DNA from: Curtobacterium sp. VKM Ac-1395
Lineage (GTDB): Bacteria; Actinomycetota; Actinomycetes; Actinomycetales; Microbacteriaceae
NCBI RefSeq assembly: GCF_015350975.1
Contig: NZ_JADKRX010000009.1
Coordinates: 17,618-81,617, forward strand
DNA length: 64,000 nucleotides
Direction of reading: 5' to 3'
In this document: in pieces, positions 24,741-32,700 of the stretch
Layout of the letters: every line of letters starts with the position of its first letter
Position numbering within the stretch: position 1 is the stretch's first letter
Notes under the pieces: generated by a model
What the model saw: the letters and a program-made list of their open reading frames with translations, nothing else
What the model was told of the DNA's origin: nothing
The model's database searches: none
Program-made: the position numbers and the translations under genes

Positions 24741-24748
24741 CGGGTCCC
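24701..24748. repeat. Hexanucleotide repeat, eight units of cgtccg/ggtccg
   Basis: Three cgtccg units, four ggtccg units and one ggtccc occupy the region where the decayed lipoprotein copy should have its signal peptide. A 6-bp period keeps the reading frame. Confidence 0.9.
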
Positions 24749-24767
24749 GCTGACGATGCGGGCTTCG

Positions 24768-25232
24768 TCAGCCCTGGGCCGGCCAATCCCCGAATTCATC
24801 CTGGAGAACCGACGAAGGGACTGAGAACCGAGAAGTCAGGTTCCCCGCACGACGAACACCGGACAGACCAGAGTCTTCGGCGATCTGAACGAGGTTGATG
24901 TCCTGATCATCGCCGTCAAGGGCTATCGCGACTCCAGTTTCGATCTTCTCCTCGTTCACAGACCAGCCGATTCGAAGCATCCGTTCGAACAGGGCCTTCT
25001 TGTCGACTTCGGAGAAAGCGTCACCTGGGCTGAAGGAAATGGTGACTCCCCAGGTGGACGTGAAGCCAGACCGGTAGTTCCGCATCTCGACCTCGGCAGC
25101 TGCCACCCCCTGGACCGACTCCACAGCTGCAGTCGCTTGTTGCACCGTCCGTCCGCCCTCAGTACCCGAACACCCCGTCAGGCTCACCATGAGGACTGCA
25201 GCAGCGACTCCACACCGGATGGATGTCTTCAA
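24768..25232 (-). CDS. Small lipoprotein, T7-locus paralog C (immunity candidate)
   Basis: A 154-residue lipoprotein with signal peptide and lipobox LTGC (Cys21). The mature domain shares with its two upstream neighbours the pattern VxxxxxGV..A.V, the central IGWSVN motif, a GVAIAL strand and the terminal FGDWP. It starts at TTG overlapping the previous stop (TTGA), so it is translationally coupled and last in the T7-like operon. Cell-envelope location downstream of a putative secreted lipase suggests an immunity function, by analogy with lipoprotein inhibitors of T7SS lipases; this is inference. It could instead be a structural accessory. Confidence 0.8.
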   Translation of the reverse strand: MKTSIRCGVAAAVLMVSLTGCSGTEGGRTVQQATAAVESVQGVAAAEVEMRNYRSGFTSTWGVTISFSPGDAFSEVDKKALFERMLRIGWSVNEEKIETGVAIALDGDDQDINLVQIAEDSGLSGVRRAGNLTSRFSVPSSVLQDEFGDWPAQG

Positions 25233-25870
25233 CCTCGCACCAGCCCGCGTTCCAGCGACAGGACCGCGTCAGCGGATTCGTCGTCAAGTCGAGCGGTTCC
25301 ACGCGTGGCACTGAGGAAGGCCCGGGGTCGCGGGCCCGGCCACGCTCCGAGTTCCTGCTCGAGCGAGGGGCGACTCACCACGACCACGCTCTTGAAACTC
25401 TCCGGCGCCGGTCGGTACTGGACGTCAGGCCACGACGAGTCGAGCAGACCTCCCACGACGACCTGCGGCGACGTGTGGAGACGGACGCTCACTCCCTCGT
25501 CGGCGTGGACGTCGTTGATCGACCAGCCAAGAGACAAGAGGTACTCGACGAGGTCCCGCTGTTCGTCCGGTGACGTGCTGTCCGTCGTCGCTTCGAACCA
25601 GATGCGTCGGTGCGTGTTGAAACCCGAGAGCGTCTGGTTCACCTTCACTGACGCGTTGGTCACGCATCCGCAGGAAGCCAGCTGCTGACGAGCCTGTGCG
25701 AGGGATTGCCCCCCGACACCGGCAGAAGCGGACGCGGATGGCGTCGGAGGTCCTGCCGGTGGCGATTCGGAGCAGCCGGCGACGAGAGCCACGTTGAGGA
25801 GGCAGGCGGCGGCCACCACTGCGCGTGCCGTGGAGATCGAGCGGTGCCGCGCCCTCGGTGCTGGTGCCAT
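25229..25870 (-). CDS. Small lipoprotein, T7-locus paralog B (immunity candidate)
   Basis: A 213-residue lipoprotein with Cys33 in VAGC after an unusually long arginine-rich n-region. A Pro/Ala/Ser linker precedes the shared domain, which begins QSLAQARQQLASCG and holds LGWSIN, GVSVRL and LGAWPGP. Two cysteines in SCGC are unique to this copy. I chose ATG 25870, ten bases after the upstream lipoprotein stop; GTG one codon earlier is possible. About 35 residues follow the end of the shared domain, longer than in the siblings. Function as in paralog C, inferred. Confidence 0.8.
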   Translation of the reverse strand: MAPAPRARHRSISTARAVVAAACLLNVALVAGCSESPPAGPPTPSASASAGVGGQSLAQARQQLASCGCVTNASVKVNQTLSGFNTHRRIWFEATTDSTSPDEQRDLVEYLLSLGWSINDVHADEGVSVRLHTSPQVVVGGLLDSSWPDVQYRPAPESFKSVVVVSRPSLEQELGAWPGPRPRAFLSATRGTARLDDESADAVLSLERGLVRG

Positions 25871-25880
25871 CACCAGTCCG

Positions 25881-26420
25881 TCACCTGCCGAGGTCGCTCG
25901 CAGACGGTACTGGGCCCGGCCAGTCCCCGAAGCGCGCGCGCACAGCTGCCTCGGGGAGCAGAACCAGCTGCTTGAGCCGGTCAGTCGACGTCGAGTACGC
26001 CGCATCGCTCCAGCCGTTCTGCTTCGCGATGTCGCCCATGACCGGCTGCGGCGACACCTGGAGCCGTACGTACACACCGGTGTCGGGCTCGTCCTGGTTC
26101 ACCGACCAGCCGAGCTGCGCCAGGTGGTCGATGAGCGCGGGCAGATCGGCTGACGTGTCCGCCGTGGCCTTGACGAGCACCTGGTGGTGCTTGTTGAGCC
26201 CGGAGACCGTCTCGTCGACTTCGATCGACGTCGCGCTGAGACCCGCGATCGACTTGAGCTGCGTTCGTGCCTCCGCGATGGACTGGCCGCCGCCGCGCGC
26301 GCTGGAACTCGACGGCTTGTCCGTGCTGGCTGGATCGTCCACGGTGCTGCACCCTCCGATGGCTCCCACCACGACGAAGGCTGCAGCGATCAGCGCGAGA
26401 CGTCGACGTGAGGGGCTCAA
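25881..26420 (-). CDS. Small lipoprotein, T7-locus paralog A (immunity candidate)
   Basis: A 179-residue lipoprotein with lipobox IGGC (Cys24) and a Ser-rich linker. The conserved domain starts QSIAEARTQLKSIAGLSATS, passes LGWSVN and GVYVRLQVSP, and ends RFGDWPGP. TTG start overlaps the hydrolase stop (TTGA), placing it directly after the putative effector gene, the usual position of a cognate immunity gene. Most similar to paralog B by eye. Confidence 0.8.
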   Translation of the reverse strand: MSPSRRRLALIAAAFVVVGAIGGCSTVDDPASTDKPSSSSARGGGQSIAEARTQLKSIAGLSATSIEVDETVSGLNKHHQVLVKATADTSADLPALIDHLAQLGWSVNQDEPDTGVYVRLQVSPQPVMGDIAKQNGWSDAAYSTSTDRLKQLVLLPEAAVRARFGDWPGPVPSASDLGR

Positions 26421-27940
26421 TTGGTTCTCCGGACTTGGTAATCGGTGACGGTCGTCTGGTTCCCGGGTCCCCCGAGGAACTGTGCGATCGAACCATCCTT
26501 GTTCACCGCGGGGTTCTGGCCTGCCATCACCGCGTACCGGTTCGCGTCGTGCGCGTCGGCGATCGTCGGCACCGAGCCTTCACCGATCTTCGTCGGTGCG
26601 GCTCCCCCGACAGTTGTCCAGGATGACGGGTTGTGCACTCCGTCCAACGCGGCGATCGGGTCCTTCGTCGACTCGAAGGCCGATACATGGGTCGACGATG
26701 GGATGTCCATGGCACCGATCGGCGAACCGGCCGTGACGACCTGCTGCACGTTGTAACCGTGTGGGTCCGCCGCAACGGCGCCCGCCGTGATCCCGCCGAG
26801 GCTGAACCCGGTGAGCATCACCGGCTCGTCGGTGATGCCAGCGCGGTCCATCGCGTCCAGCACGCCCTTCGACAGCGCGGTGTTGTTGCCGTATCGCATG
26901 GCCATGACGTCAGAGGTGAGGTCGTTCGGTGCTGCGCCCGCTGCCGGGTCCCAGCTCTGCGTACTCGGGATCTGCACGGTGTACCGCGTGATGCCGTCCT
27001 CGCCGACGGTCTTGAAGATCCGGATGTTGGCGAAGTCGTCCTGGCCCATGTTGTCGATCTGGCTGGAGCTCGCGAACAGGGAACTGACGTCCGTCGGGAT
27101 GATGTTGCCGTCGGCATCGGTCTTCAACGACTGTCCGGTCTGGGCGATGCTCGCGGCCAGCGCCGTGTCTCGACGATCGGCCAGCTTCTCCGGGTCGATG
27201 GCCCGGTCGACGAACGACGGCGTGCCGTCATCGAAGAGCCCGAAGCGATGGCCATCGGCAATGAGGGTGCTGAGGAGGTTCTCGTAGGTGTCAGAACCCC
27301 GCAGGTCTCCGAGGGCGTTCTGTTCCACCTCCACGATCTTCGGGCTCAGCGCCGGCAGCGCTGCCATGAAGTTGTCGCCGAAGTTGTTGCCGGTGGCGGT
27401 GGCGAAGACGATGAGCCGCTGCGCGAGGGTTCCATCCGACTGCAGCGCGGTGGTGAGCGCCTGCTGCATCGACTGTCCGGCGATGCCCGCGATGTCGTTG
27501 ACGAGACCCGTGTCGATGGCCTGCTTGACGATGGCCGTGACCGCGGTGACGGTGTAGACGACCGTCTGCACTCCGAGGACGACATCCGTGACGACCCGGG
27601 CCGTGACCGCCACGGCCTCTGCGACCTTGGCCTCGATCGCAGCAGCAGCGGCAGCGATGGCCGTCTCGGCCGCCTCGTAGACCTTCACGATCGACGCCGT
27701 GATGACCACGAGCGCCTCGGTCGTCACCATCGTCACGCCGAGCTGCGCCGATGCGCTGAGCACCGCGCCCTCGGCAGCGATGGCCGTGCCGGGCGACAGG
27801 ATCGCCGACGCGAGCAGGTCACCGTCTGCCGAGAGCGCACCGACCTTCGGCACGAGCGGCAACGCGTAGGCATTGAGGTTGGTCAACCCCGTCACCATCC
27901 GGTCGATCTCCGCGAAGTCGACCTTGAGCCCGTCAACCAT
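26417..27940 (-). CDS. Putative T7SS-exported lipase: helical N-terminus plus alpha/beta-hydrolase domain
   Basis: A 507-residue protein with no signal peptide. Residues 1-190 are Ala/Val/Thr-rich helix, including a nearly lysine-free amphipathic stretch around 45-150, resembling the N-terminal targeting region of type VII effectors. From about residue 300 there is an alpha/beta-hydrolase: nucleophile elbow GFSLGG with Ser380, probable acid Asp427 in STKDPIAAL and His464 in ADAHDANRY. This is a complete catalytic triad in lipase order. The ATG at 27940 overlaps the EspG-like gene by 8 nt. Position after EspG-like and WXG-type genes and before three lipoproteins suggests a secreted (phospho)lipase toxin; substrate unproven. 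A self-contained cell-wall esterase is an alternative. Confidence 0.65.
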   Translation of the reverse strand: MVDGLKVDFAEIDRMVTGLTNLNAYALPLVPKVGALSADGDLLASAILSPGTAIAAEGAVLSASAQLGVTMVTTEALVVITASIVKVYEAAETAIAAAAAAIEAKVAEAVAVTARVVTDVVLGVQTVVYTVTAVTAIVKQAIDTGLVNDIAGIAGQSMQQALTTALQSDGTLAQRLIVFATATGNNFGDNFMAALPALSPKIVEVEQNALGDLRGSDTYENLLSTLIADGHRFGLFDDGTPSFVDRAIDPEKLADRRDTALAASIAQTGQSLKTDADGNIIPTDVSSLFASSSQIDNMGQDDFANIRIFKTVGEDGITRYTVQIPSTQSWDPAAGAAPNDLTSDVMAMRYGNNTALSKGVLDAMDRAGITDEPVMLTGFSLGGITAGAVAADPHGYNVQQVVTAGSPIGAMDIPSSTHVSAFESTKDPIAALDGVHNPSSWTTVGGAAPTKIGEGSVPTIADAHDANRYAVMAGQNPAVNKDGSIAQFLGGPGNQTTVTDYQVRRTN

Positions 27941-28817
27941 TGCTGCCCCCGATGACATCCCTGTCCCTGACGAGTCCAGCGACGAGGCTCAGCAACTCCG
28001 TGCGGATGTCCTCGTCGGTCTGCGCCGTCACGGTGACCGTGCCGGCGTCGGTGATGCGTTCGGGCGTGACCTCGCCGGTCCGCGCGGCGGCGTCGAGTCC
28101 GACGCTCATCCGCAGCCACCCGTGGCTGGTGCCGAACCAGTTGCGCGCGAACACGGGCCCACCGTCCAGCGTGAAGGCCTTCACGCGGAACCCCTGCCGC
28201 ACCGGCTCGGCGAGCCCACGGAACAGCGGGACCGCGTCGGCCGGGACGTGGAGTTCCTTGACGACGGCGTCGAGCACCCGTGCGTCGCGACCCTTGATCG
28301 CGTCGACGATGGCCTGCGACGCGACGGTGCTGACCGTCGTGGTGCCATGGACACGGTCGGTGACCTCGGCCTCGGGCACCAGCGACGCGAGCGTCTGCCA
28401 GGCGAGGTCGAGGACCGTACCGCGGACCCGTGCGCGTCCGTCGCCGTGGTCGGCACCGGTCCACACGGTCAGGTGCGACGCAGCGGCGGCCTGGATGACC
28501 GTCGAGTGCGCGGTCGTCGACGTCGGGGTCCAGGCCGAGACCTGGATGACGATCGACCCGGCGTTCTGCAGCGCCAAGGAGAGCAGGAAGGGAGCGTCGA
28601 GGTCATCGGACCACGACTCGGCGTCGAGAGCAGGCGCAGATGCGAGCACGCCCCGAGCAACGAGCGCGTCGACCACGCCGACACCGACGACGGACGTGCG
28701 CTCGGGTACGAACGACGGCAGGACGAGCCCCGGCAGGTGGTCACGGACGGCGCGGAGTTCCTCGACCGACAGATGCCACTCGACGACGTCGGTCGTGGTG
28801 TCCGGTGCGGGCGTCAT
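27933..28817 (-). CDS. EspG-like putative chaperone of the type VII locus
   Basis: A 294-residue soluble protein. The start VEWHLSVEELRAVRDHLPG, followed by PSFVPERTSVVGVGVVDALVARGVL, and a beta-rich centre (APFLLSLALQNAGSIVIQV) fit the EspG fold (ESX secretion-associated chaperone that binds effectors) in length and order. Similarity is by pattern only. ATGA overlap with the helical protein before it and an 8-nt overlap with the lipase after it make these three genes one translational unit, consistent with a chaperone dedicated to the lipase. Confidence 0.55.
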   Translation of the reverse strand: MTPAPDTTTDVVEWHLSVEELRAVRDHLPGLVLPSFVPERTSVVGVGVVDALVARGVLASAPALDAESWSDDLDAPFLLSLALQNAGSIVIQVSAWTPTSTTAHSTVIQAAAASHLTVWTGADHGDGRARVRGTVLDLAWQTLASLVPEAEVTDRVHGTTTVSTVASQAIVDAIKGRDARVLDAVVKELHVPADAVPLFRGLAEPVRQGFRVKAFTLDGGPVFARNWFGTSHGWLRMSVGLDAAARTGEVTPERITDAGTVTVTAQTDEDIRTELLSLVAGLVRDRDVIGGSNG

Positions 28818-29377
28818 CCGATGCCGTTCCGGCTGGCCGCACTCCGGACGTCGATCCAGTCCTTCGACCCCGATGCAGGCGGTGCCGGGACCTGGGCGAT
28901 GAAGGACTGCGCGCTGGAGACCTGCGAGCTCGAGACTTCGCGACCGCCGACCATGTGCACGGAGACCTGGATCTGGTCCGGGTTGCCCGACATCGCGGCA
29001 CCGAGCACGTTCATGAAGCCGTTCACCGCGGTGCTCGCGACGTCCTTCACGGTGTTGACGACGTTCGCCACCAGGTTCGAGGCCTGGTTCCAGAGGTCTC
29101 GCGCGATGCGCTCGGCCTCGGCGATCTGCGCCTTCACGGCGTCGACGGCCTTGGCGTGGGCCTCGAGCGCCTCAGCGGCGTCGTCGAGCAGCTGGGCTTT
29201 CTTGCCGAGCTCAGCGCCGGACTCCCGCACGCGGGCGCGGACGCCCTCGACCGCCTTGGACGACGACGACAGCGCCTCGGCCTGCGCCACGAGCGCGGAG
29301 GCTCGTGAGCGCAGGCCGTCGGCGTCGTCGCGGAGTGCTCGGGCCTTCGCCCGCAGGTTGGACATCTCCCCGTACAC
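28814..29377 (-). CDS. Helical coiled-coil protein of the type VII locus (WXG/LXG-like)
   Basis: A 187-residue protein: residues 1-100 are an uninterrupted heptad-like coil (SNLRAKARALRDDADGLRSR, then LDDAAEALEAHAKAVDAV), followed by a Trp-containing ARDLWNQASNLV turn and a short hydrophobic stretch (NVVNTVKDVASTAVNGFMNVL), then a beta-like tail. The GTG at 29377 has GGGGGTGA just upstream and is preferred over the ATG four codons in. Could be a secreted partner of the lipase or a structural WXG-type subunit. Confidence 0.6.
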   Translation of the reverse strand: MYGEMSNLRAKARALRDDADGLRSRASALVAQAEALSSSSKAVEGVRARVRESGAELGKKAQLLDDAAEALEAHAKAVDAVKAQIAEAERIARDLWNQASNLVANVVNTVKDVASTAVNGFMNVLGAAMSGNPDQIQVSVHMVGGREVSSSQVSSAQSFIAQVPAPPASGSKDWIDVRSAASRNGIG

Positions 29378-29430
29378 AGTTCACCCCCTGTGGACCGCCG
29401 CCGGAGCGGCGGTCCTCCCCCCGATCAGTC

Positions 29431-29727
29431 CTATCGGCCGAGCTTCGACGCGAGCTGCTGGTCGACGTCGCCCAGCGTGGTCGCGGTGGTGCGGAGGAAC
29501 TGGGCCAGGTCGTTCAGGCCACCGATGGTGTTCTGCGCACCGGAGGTGAAGCGCTGGTAGGCGTCGTTGTACGCACCGGACGAGCGGTCGGTCTGGAACC
29601 CCGCCTGCGTCAGCGACGCGATCTGCGCCTGCAGCTTCGACAGCGTCGCGTTGATCTCGTCACGCCCTGCGAGCAGCCGGTCGGCGTTGCCGTTGAGCTC
29701 CTGGTAGGACACGTTGATGTTCGGCAT
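29431..29727 (-). CDS. WXG100 family protein (EsxA-like)
   Basis: A 98-residue helical hairpin: NINVSYQELNGNADRLLAGR forms helix 1, the turn AGFQTDRSSGAYN replaces WXG with a phenylalanine-containing loop, and helix 2 runs from AYNDAYQRF to LASKLG. Length and hydrophobic spacing match ESAT-6-type secreted substrates that dimerise and engage the FtsK-like ATPase. It lies directly 3' of the ATPase gene on the same strand, 50 bp away. Confidence 0.85.
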   Translation of the reverse strand: MPNINVSYQELNGNADRLLAGRDEINATLSKLQAQIASLTQAGFQTDRSSGAYNDAYQRFTSGAQNTIGGLNDLAQFLRTTATTLGDVDQQLASKLGR

Positions 29728-29777
29728 GGTGATTCCCCGTTCAGTTGGTGGTTCTGGTCGTCAGCCCCTCCGACGAC

Positions 29778-32700
29778 TCACGACACGGTAGCACCACCGG
29801 TTCTCTCATCACCCATGCGATGCGAACCGCCCTGGGCGGGCAGCGCGACCTGCACGCGGGTGATCCGACCGGAGTCGACCATGAAGCCGCGGCCGAGCGG
29901 GAAGTCCGACCGCGTGCACCGCGGGAACGCCGTGCGGAAGAGCGTCAGACCGTCGGTCTCCTCGGGCTGGAGCGCGATGCCGGCGCGGGCGGTCTTCAGC
30001 TCACCGAAGAGCTGCCAGGCGCTCGGAGCCGTGACGGTGTCGGCTTCGGCGAGCACGAACACCCCGGCGCGACGAGCAGCCTTGATCAGCCGCGCGACCT
30101 GCGACTCGGCCGGCAGCCCCTCGAAGTCGCCGACGTTCTCGATCACGATGAACGGCTCCGGTCCGGTGCCCCCGCCTGACTCGAGCGCCGTGGCGAGGCG
30201 TCCGGCGAGCGCGTCCGCCGAGTCGGAGTCCGTGGCGAGCTCGGCCCAGGCGGCGGCGTCCCGGAGCGCGCTGCGCCGCCCGACGACCAGGTAGGCCGGT
30301 CGGTCGGGGAACGTCGCCGTGACGGACCCGATGAGGGTGCGCATGGTCGTGCTGCGGCCGGAACCGAACGGGCCGGTGACGACGAACAGGCCGTCGGTCG
30401 GGATGCCGACGGCGCCGAGGGTGTCGTCCGCCAGACCGATCGTCGGCCGGCCGCCGACGGACGAGCCGAGGGTCCCGACGTCGACCACGGCCGGCAACCG
30501 GCGGATCTCCGGGGTGCGCGGCACGTGACGCTCGACGAGCGACGCGGCGAGGGCCTCCACGGCCGCCGCCTGCACCACGAGGTCGGCACTGCCGGCGGGG
30601 ACGGCGACCTGGAGTTCGTGCTCGTCCACGAGCCCGCGCCCGGGGACGGCGTCGTCCAGGACGTCGGCCGGCACGTCCGCGGCGTTGTACTCGATCTCGC
30701 TCGCGAGTCGGAGCACGATCCGTTCGCCGATGTTGGCCTGCAGGTTCGTCGGGAACGCCCCGACGCGATCCGCCGCCATCACGAGGTGGATGCCGAGCGA
30801 ACGACCGGTCGACGCCAGGGACAGCACCTGGTCGAAGAGCTGCAGCGTGCCCGGACGGAACTCGTACTCGTTCCGGAAGGCCCCCATGCCGTCGATGAGC
30901 ACCAGGATGCGCGGCTCGGCCGTTCCGGTGACTGCGCGGTACTCGGTCAGGGACGCCGTGCGGGCAGCCGCGAACCGGGTGGACCGGTCGGCGATCGTCG
31001 CTTCGAGGTCGGTGAGCAGCCGGGTGATGCGTTCGTCGTCCGGCCCGCTGATGACGGACCCGACGGTCGGCAGGGCCTCGAGCATGGACAGCCCGCCTCC
31101 GCCGAAGTCGAGTGCGTGGATCTGCACCGGGTGCCGGTCGGCCACGGCGGACGCGGCGACCGCCACGGCGCGGAGGGCAGTGGACTTCCCTGAACCACCC
31201 GCGCCGATGACGGCGACGTTGCCCGCGGCGTCGAGGTCGACCGCGTACGCCGACTGGCGCTGGTCCTCGGGGACGTCGAGCGTGCCGATGACGAGCGCCG
31301 CACCGGTGGAGGGTGCGAGCGTGCCGAGGTCGACGGTCTCGCCGAGCTGGTCGAGCCAGGGCTTGCGCGGGATCGACAGCGCGCGACGGTCAGCGGCTGC
31401 GGCGATGGTGCGCGCGAGCCGTTCGATGTCCTTCGCCCGGGTGGTGTCCCGCGGGGCACGGACGGCGCTCGGCCACATCGTGCCCGGGCCGAACGGGAAG
31501 TCCTGCACGTCGACGTCGGGTTCGTGCACGACGACGTCGTCGGACCGGCCACCGAGGTACGCGGTCTGGAAGTCCAGCACGCGCCCCGGGCCCGTCTTGG
31601 CCGCGGCACGACCGGGGGTGCCCGGGTCGAACCAGGCCGCGTCGGGGACGCCGAGCACGTCGGAGCTGTCGACCTCGTCCGCGACGCGGAGGGCGATGCG
31701 GAGGTTCGTGTTGGCGCGGAGCGAGTCCTTGATGACCCCGCTCGGGCGCTGGGTCGCCATCACCAGGTGCAGGCCGAGCGACCGGCCGCGCTGGGCGACG
31801 TCGATGACGCCGTCGATGAACTCCGGGATCTCGGACGCGAGCGCGGCGAACTCGTCGATCACGATGACGAGCGCGGGCGGCGCGGCCGGGTCCCCACGCT
31901 GTTCGAGCGTGACGAGGTCCTTCGCGCCGCGCTCGTTCAGCAGGTGTTCGCGGTAGCGCAGTTCGGCACGGAGGGAGGTGAGTGCACGCCGCACCAGGTG
32001 CGGGTTGAGGTCGGTGACGAGCCCCACCGTGTGCGGCAGCCCGACACACTCGGCGAACGCGGCACCGCCCTTGTAGTCCACGAGCAGGAAGGTCACGCGG
32101 TCAGGGGCGTACTCGGCCGCGATGCCCATGATCCAGGTCTGCAGGAACTCGCTCTTGCCGGACCCCGTGGTGCCACCGACGAGCGCGTGCGGTCCCTGCG
32201 CGCGGAGGTCGAGCGCGAGCGGCTCGCTCGGCCCCTGCCCGATGACGGCCCGGATGCCGCCGGCTTCACGCCCGGCGCCGCGGACCCAGTCGGCGGTGAG
32301 GCTGTCGTTCTTCGACCAGCGGCTGACGACGGCAGCGGGGTCGCCGGCGAGGTCGCCCTCGTACAGGTCGACGAAGGCCACGCTGTGCGGCAGGTCGGTC
32401 TCGTCGAGCACGCGGGCACCGGTGTCCTGCACCGGGGCGATGGCCCGGGCGACGGTGGCGGCTTCGAGCGGGTCGACGCGGTCGAGTTCGTCGAGATCGA
32501 CGGCCTGGCCGGTGCGCACGAACCCGACGGTCGCGGTGCCGCTCTGCCGGTCCAGCGTGATGTAGGTACGACACACCACCGGGAGCGCCTGCTGCGTCGG
32601 CGCGAGCCAGAGCACGAAGACCCCGAAGTCGGCGCCTTCCTCGGCGAGCGCCACGAGCCGGGCGCGGTCGGCCGGGGCCTCGGCGGTGACGACGACGAGC

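Noticed and set aside
24451..24786. Intact small gene around the hexanucleotide repeat
   Set aside because: Gly-Pro or Arg-Thr dipeptide runs from the repeat and absent start signals; similarity to the lipoproteins is confined to a fragment in one frame.
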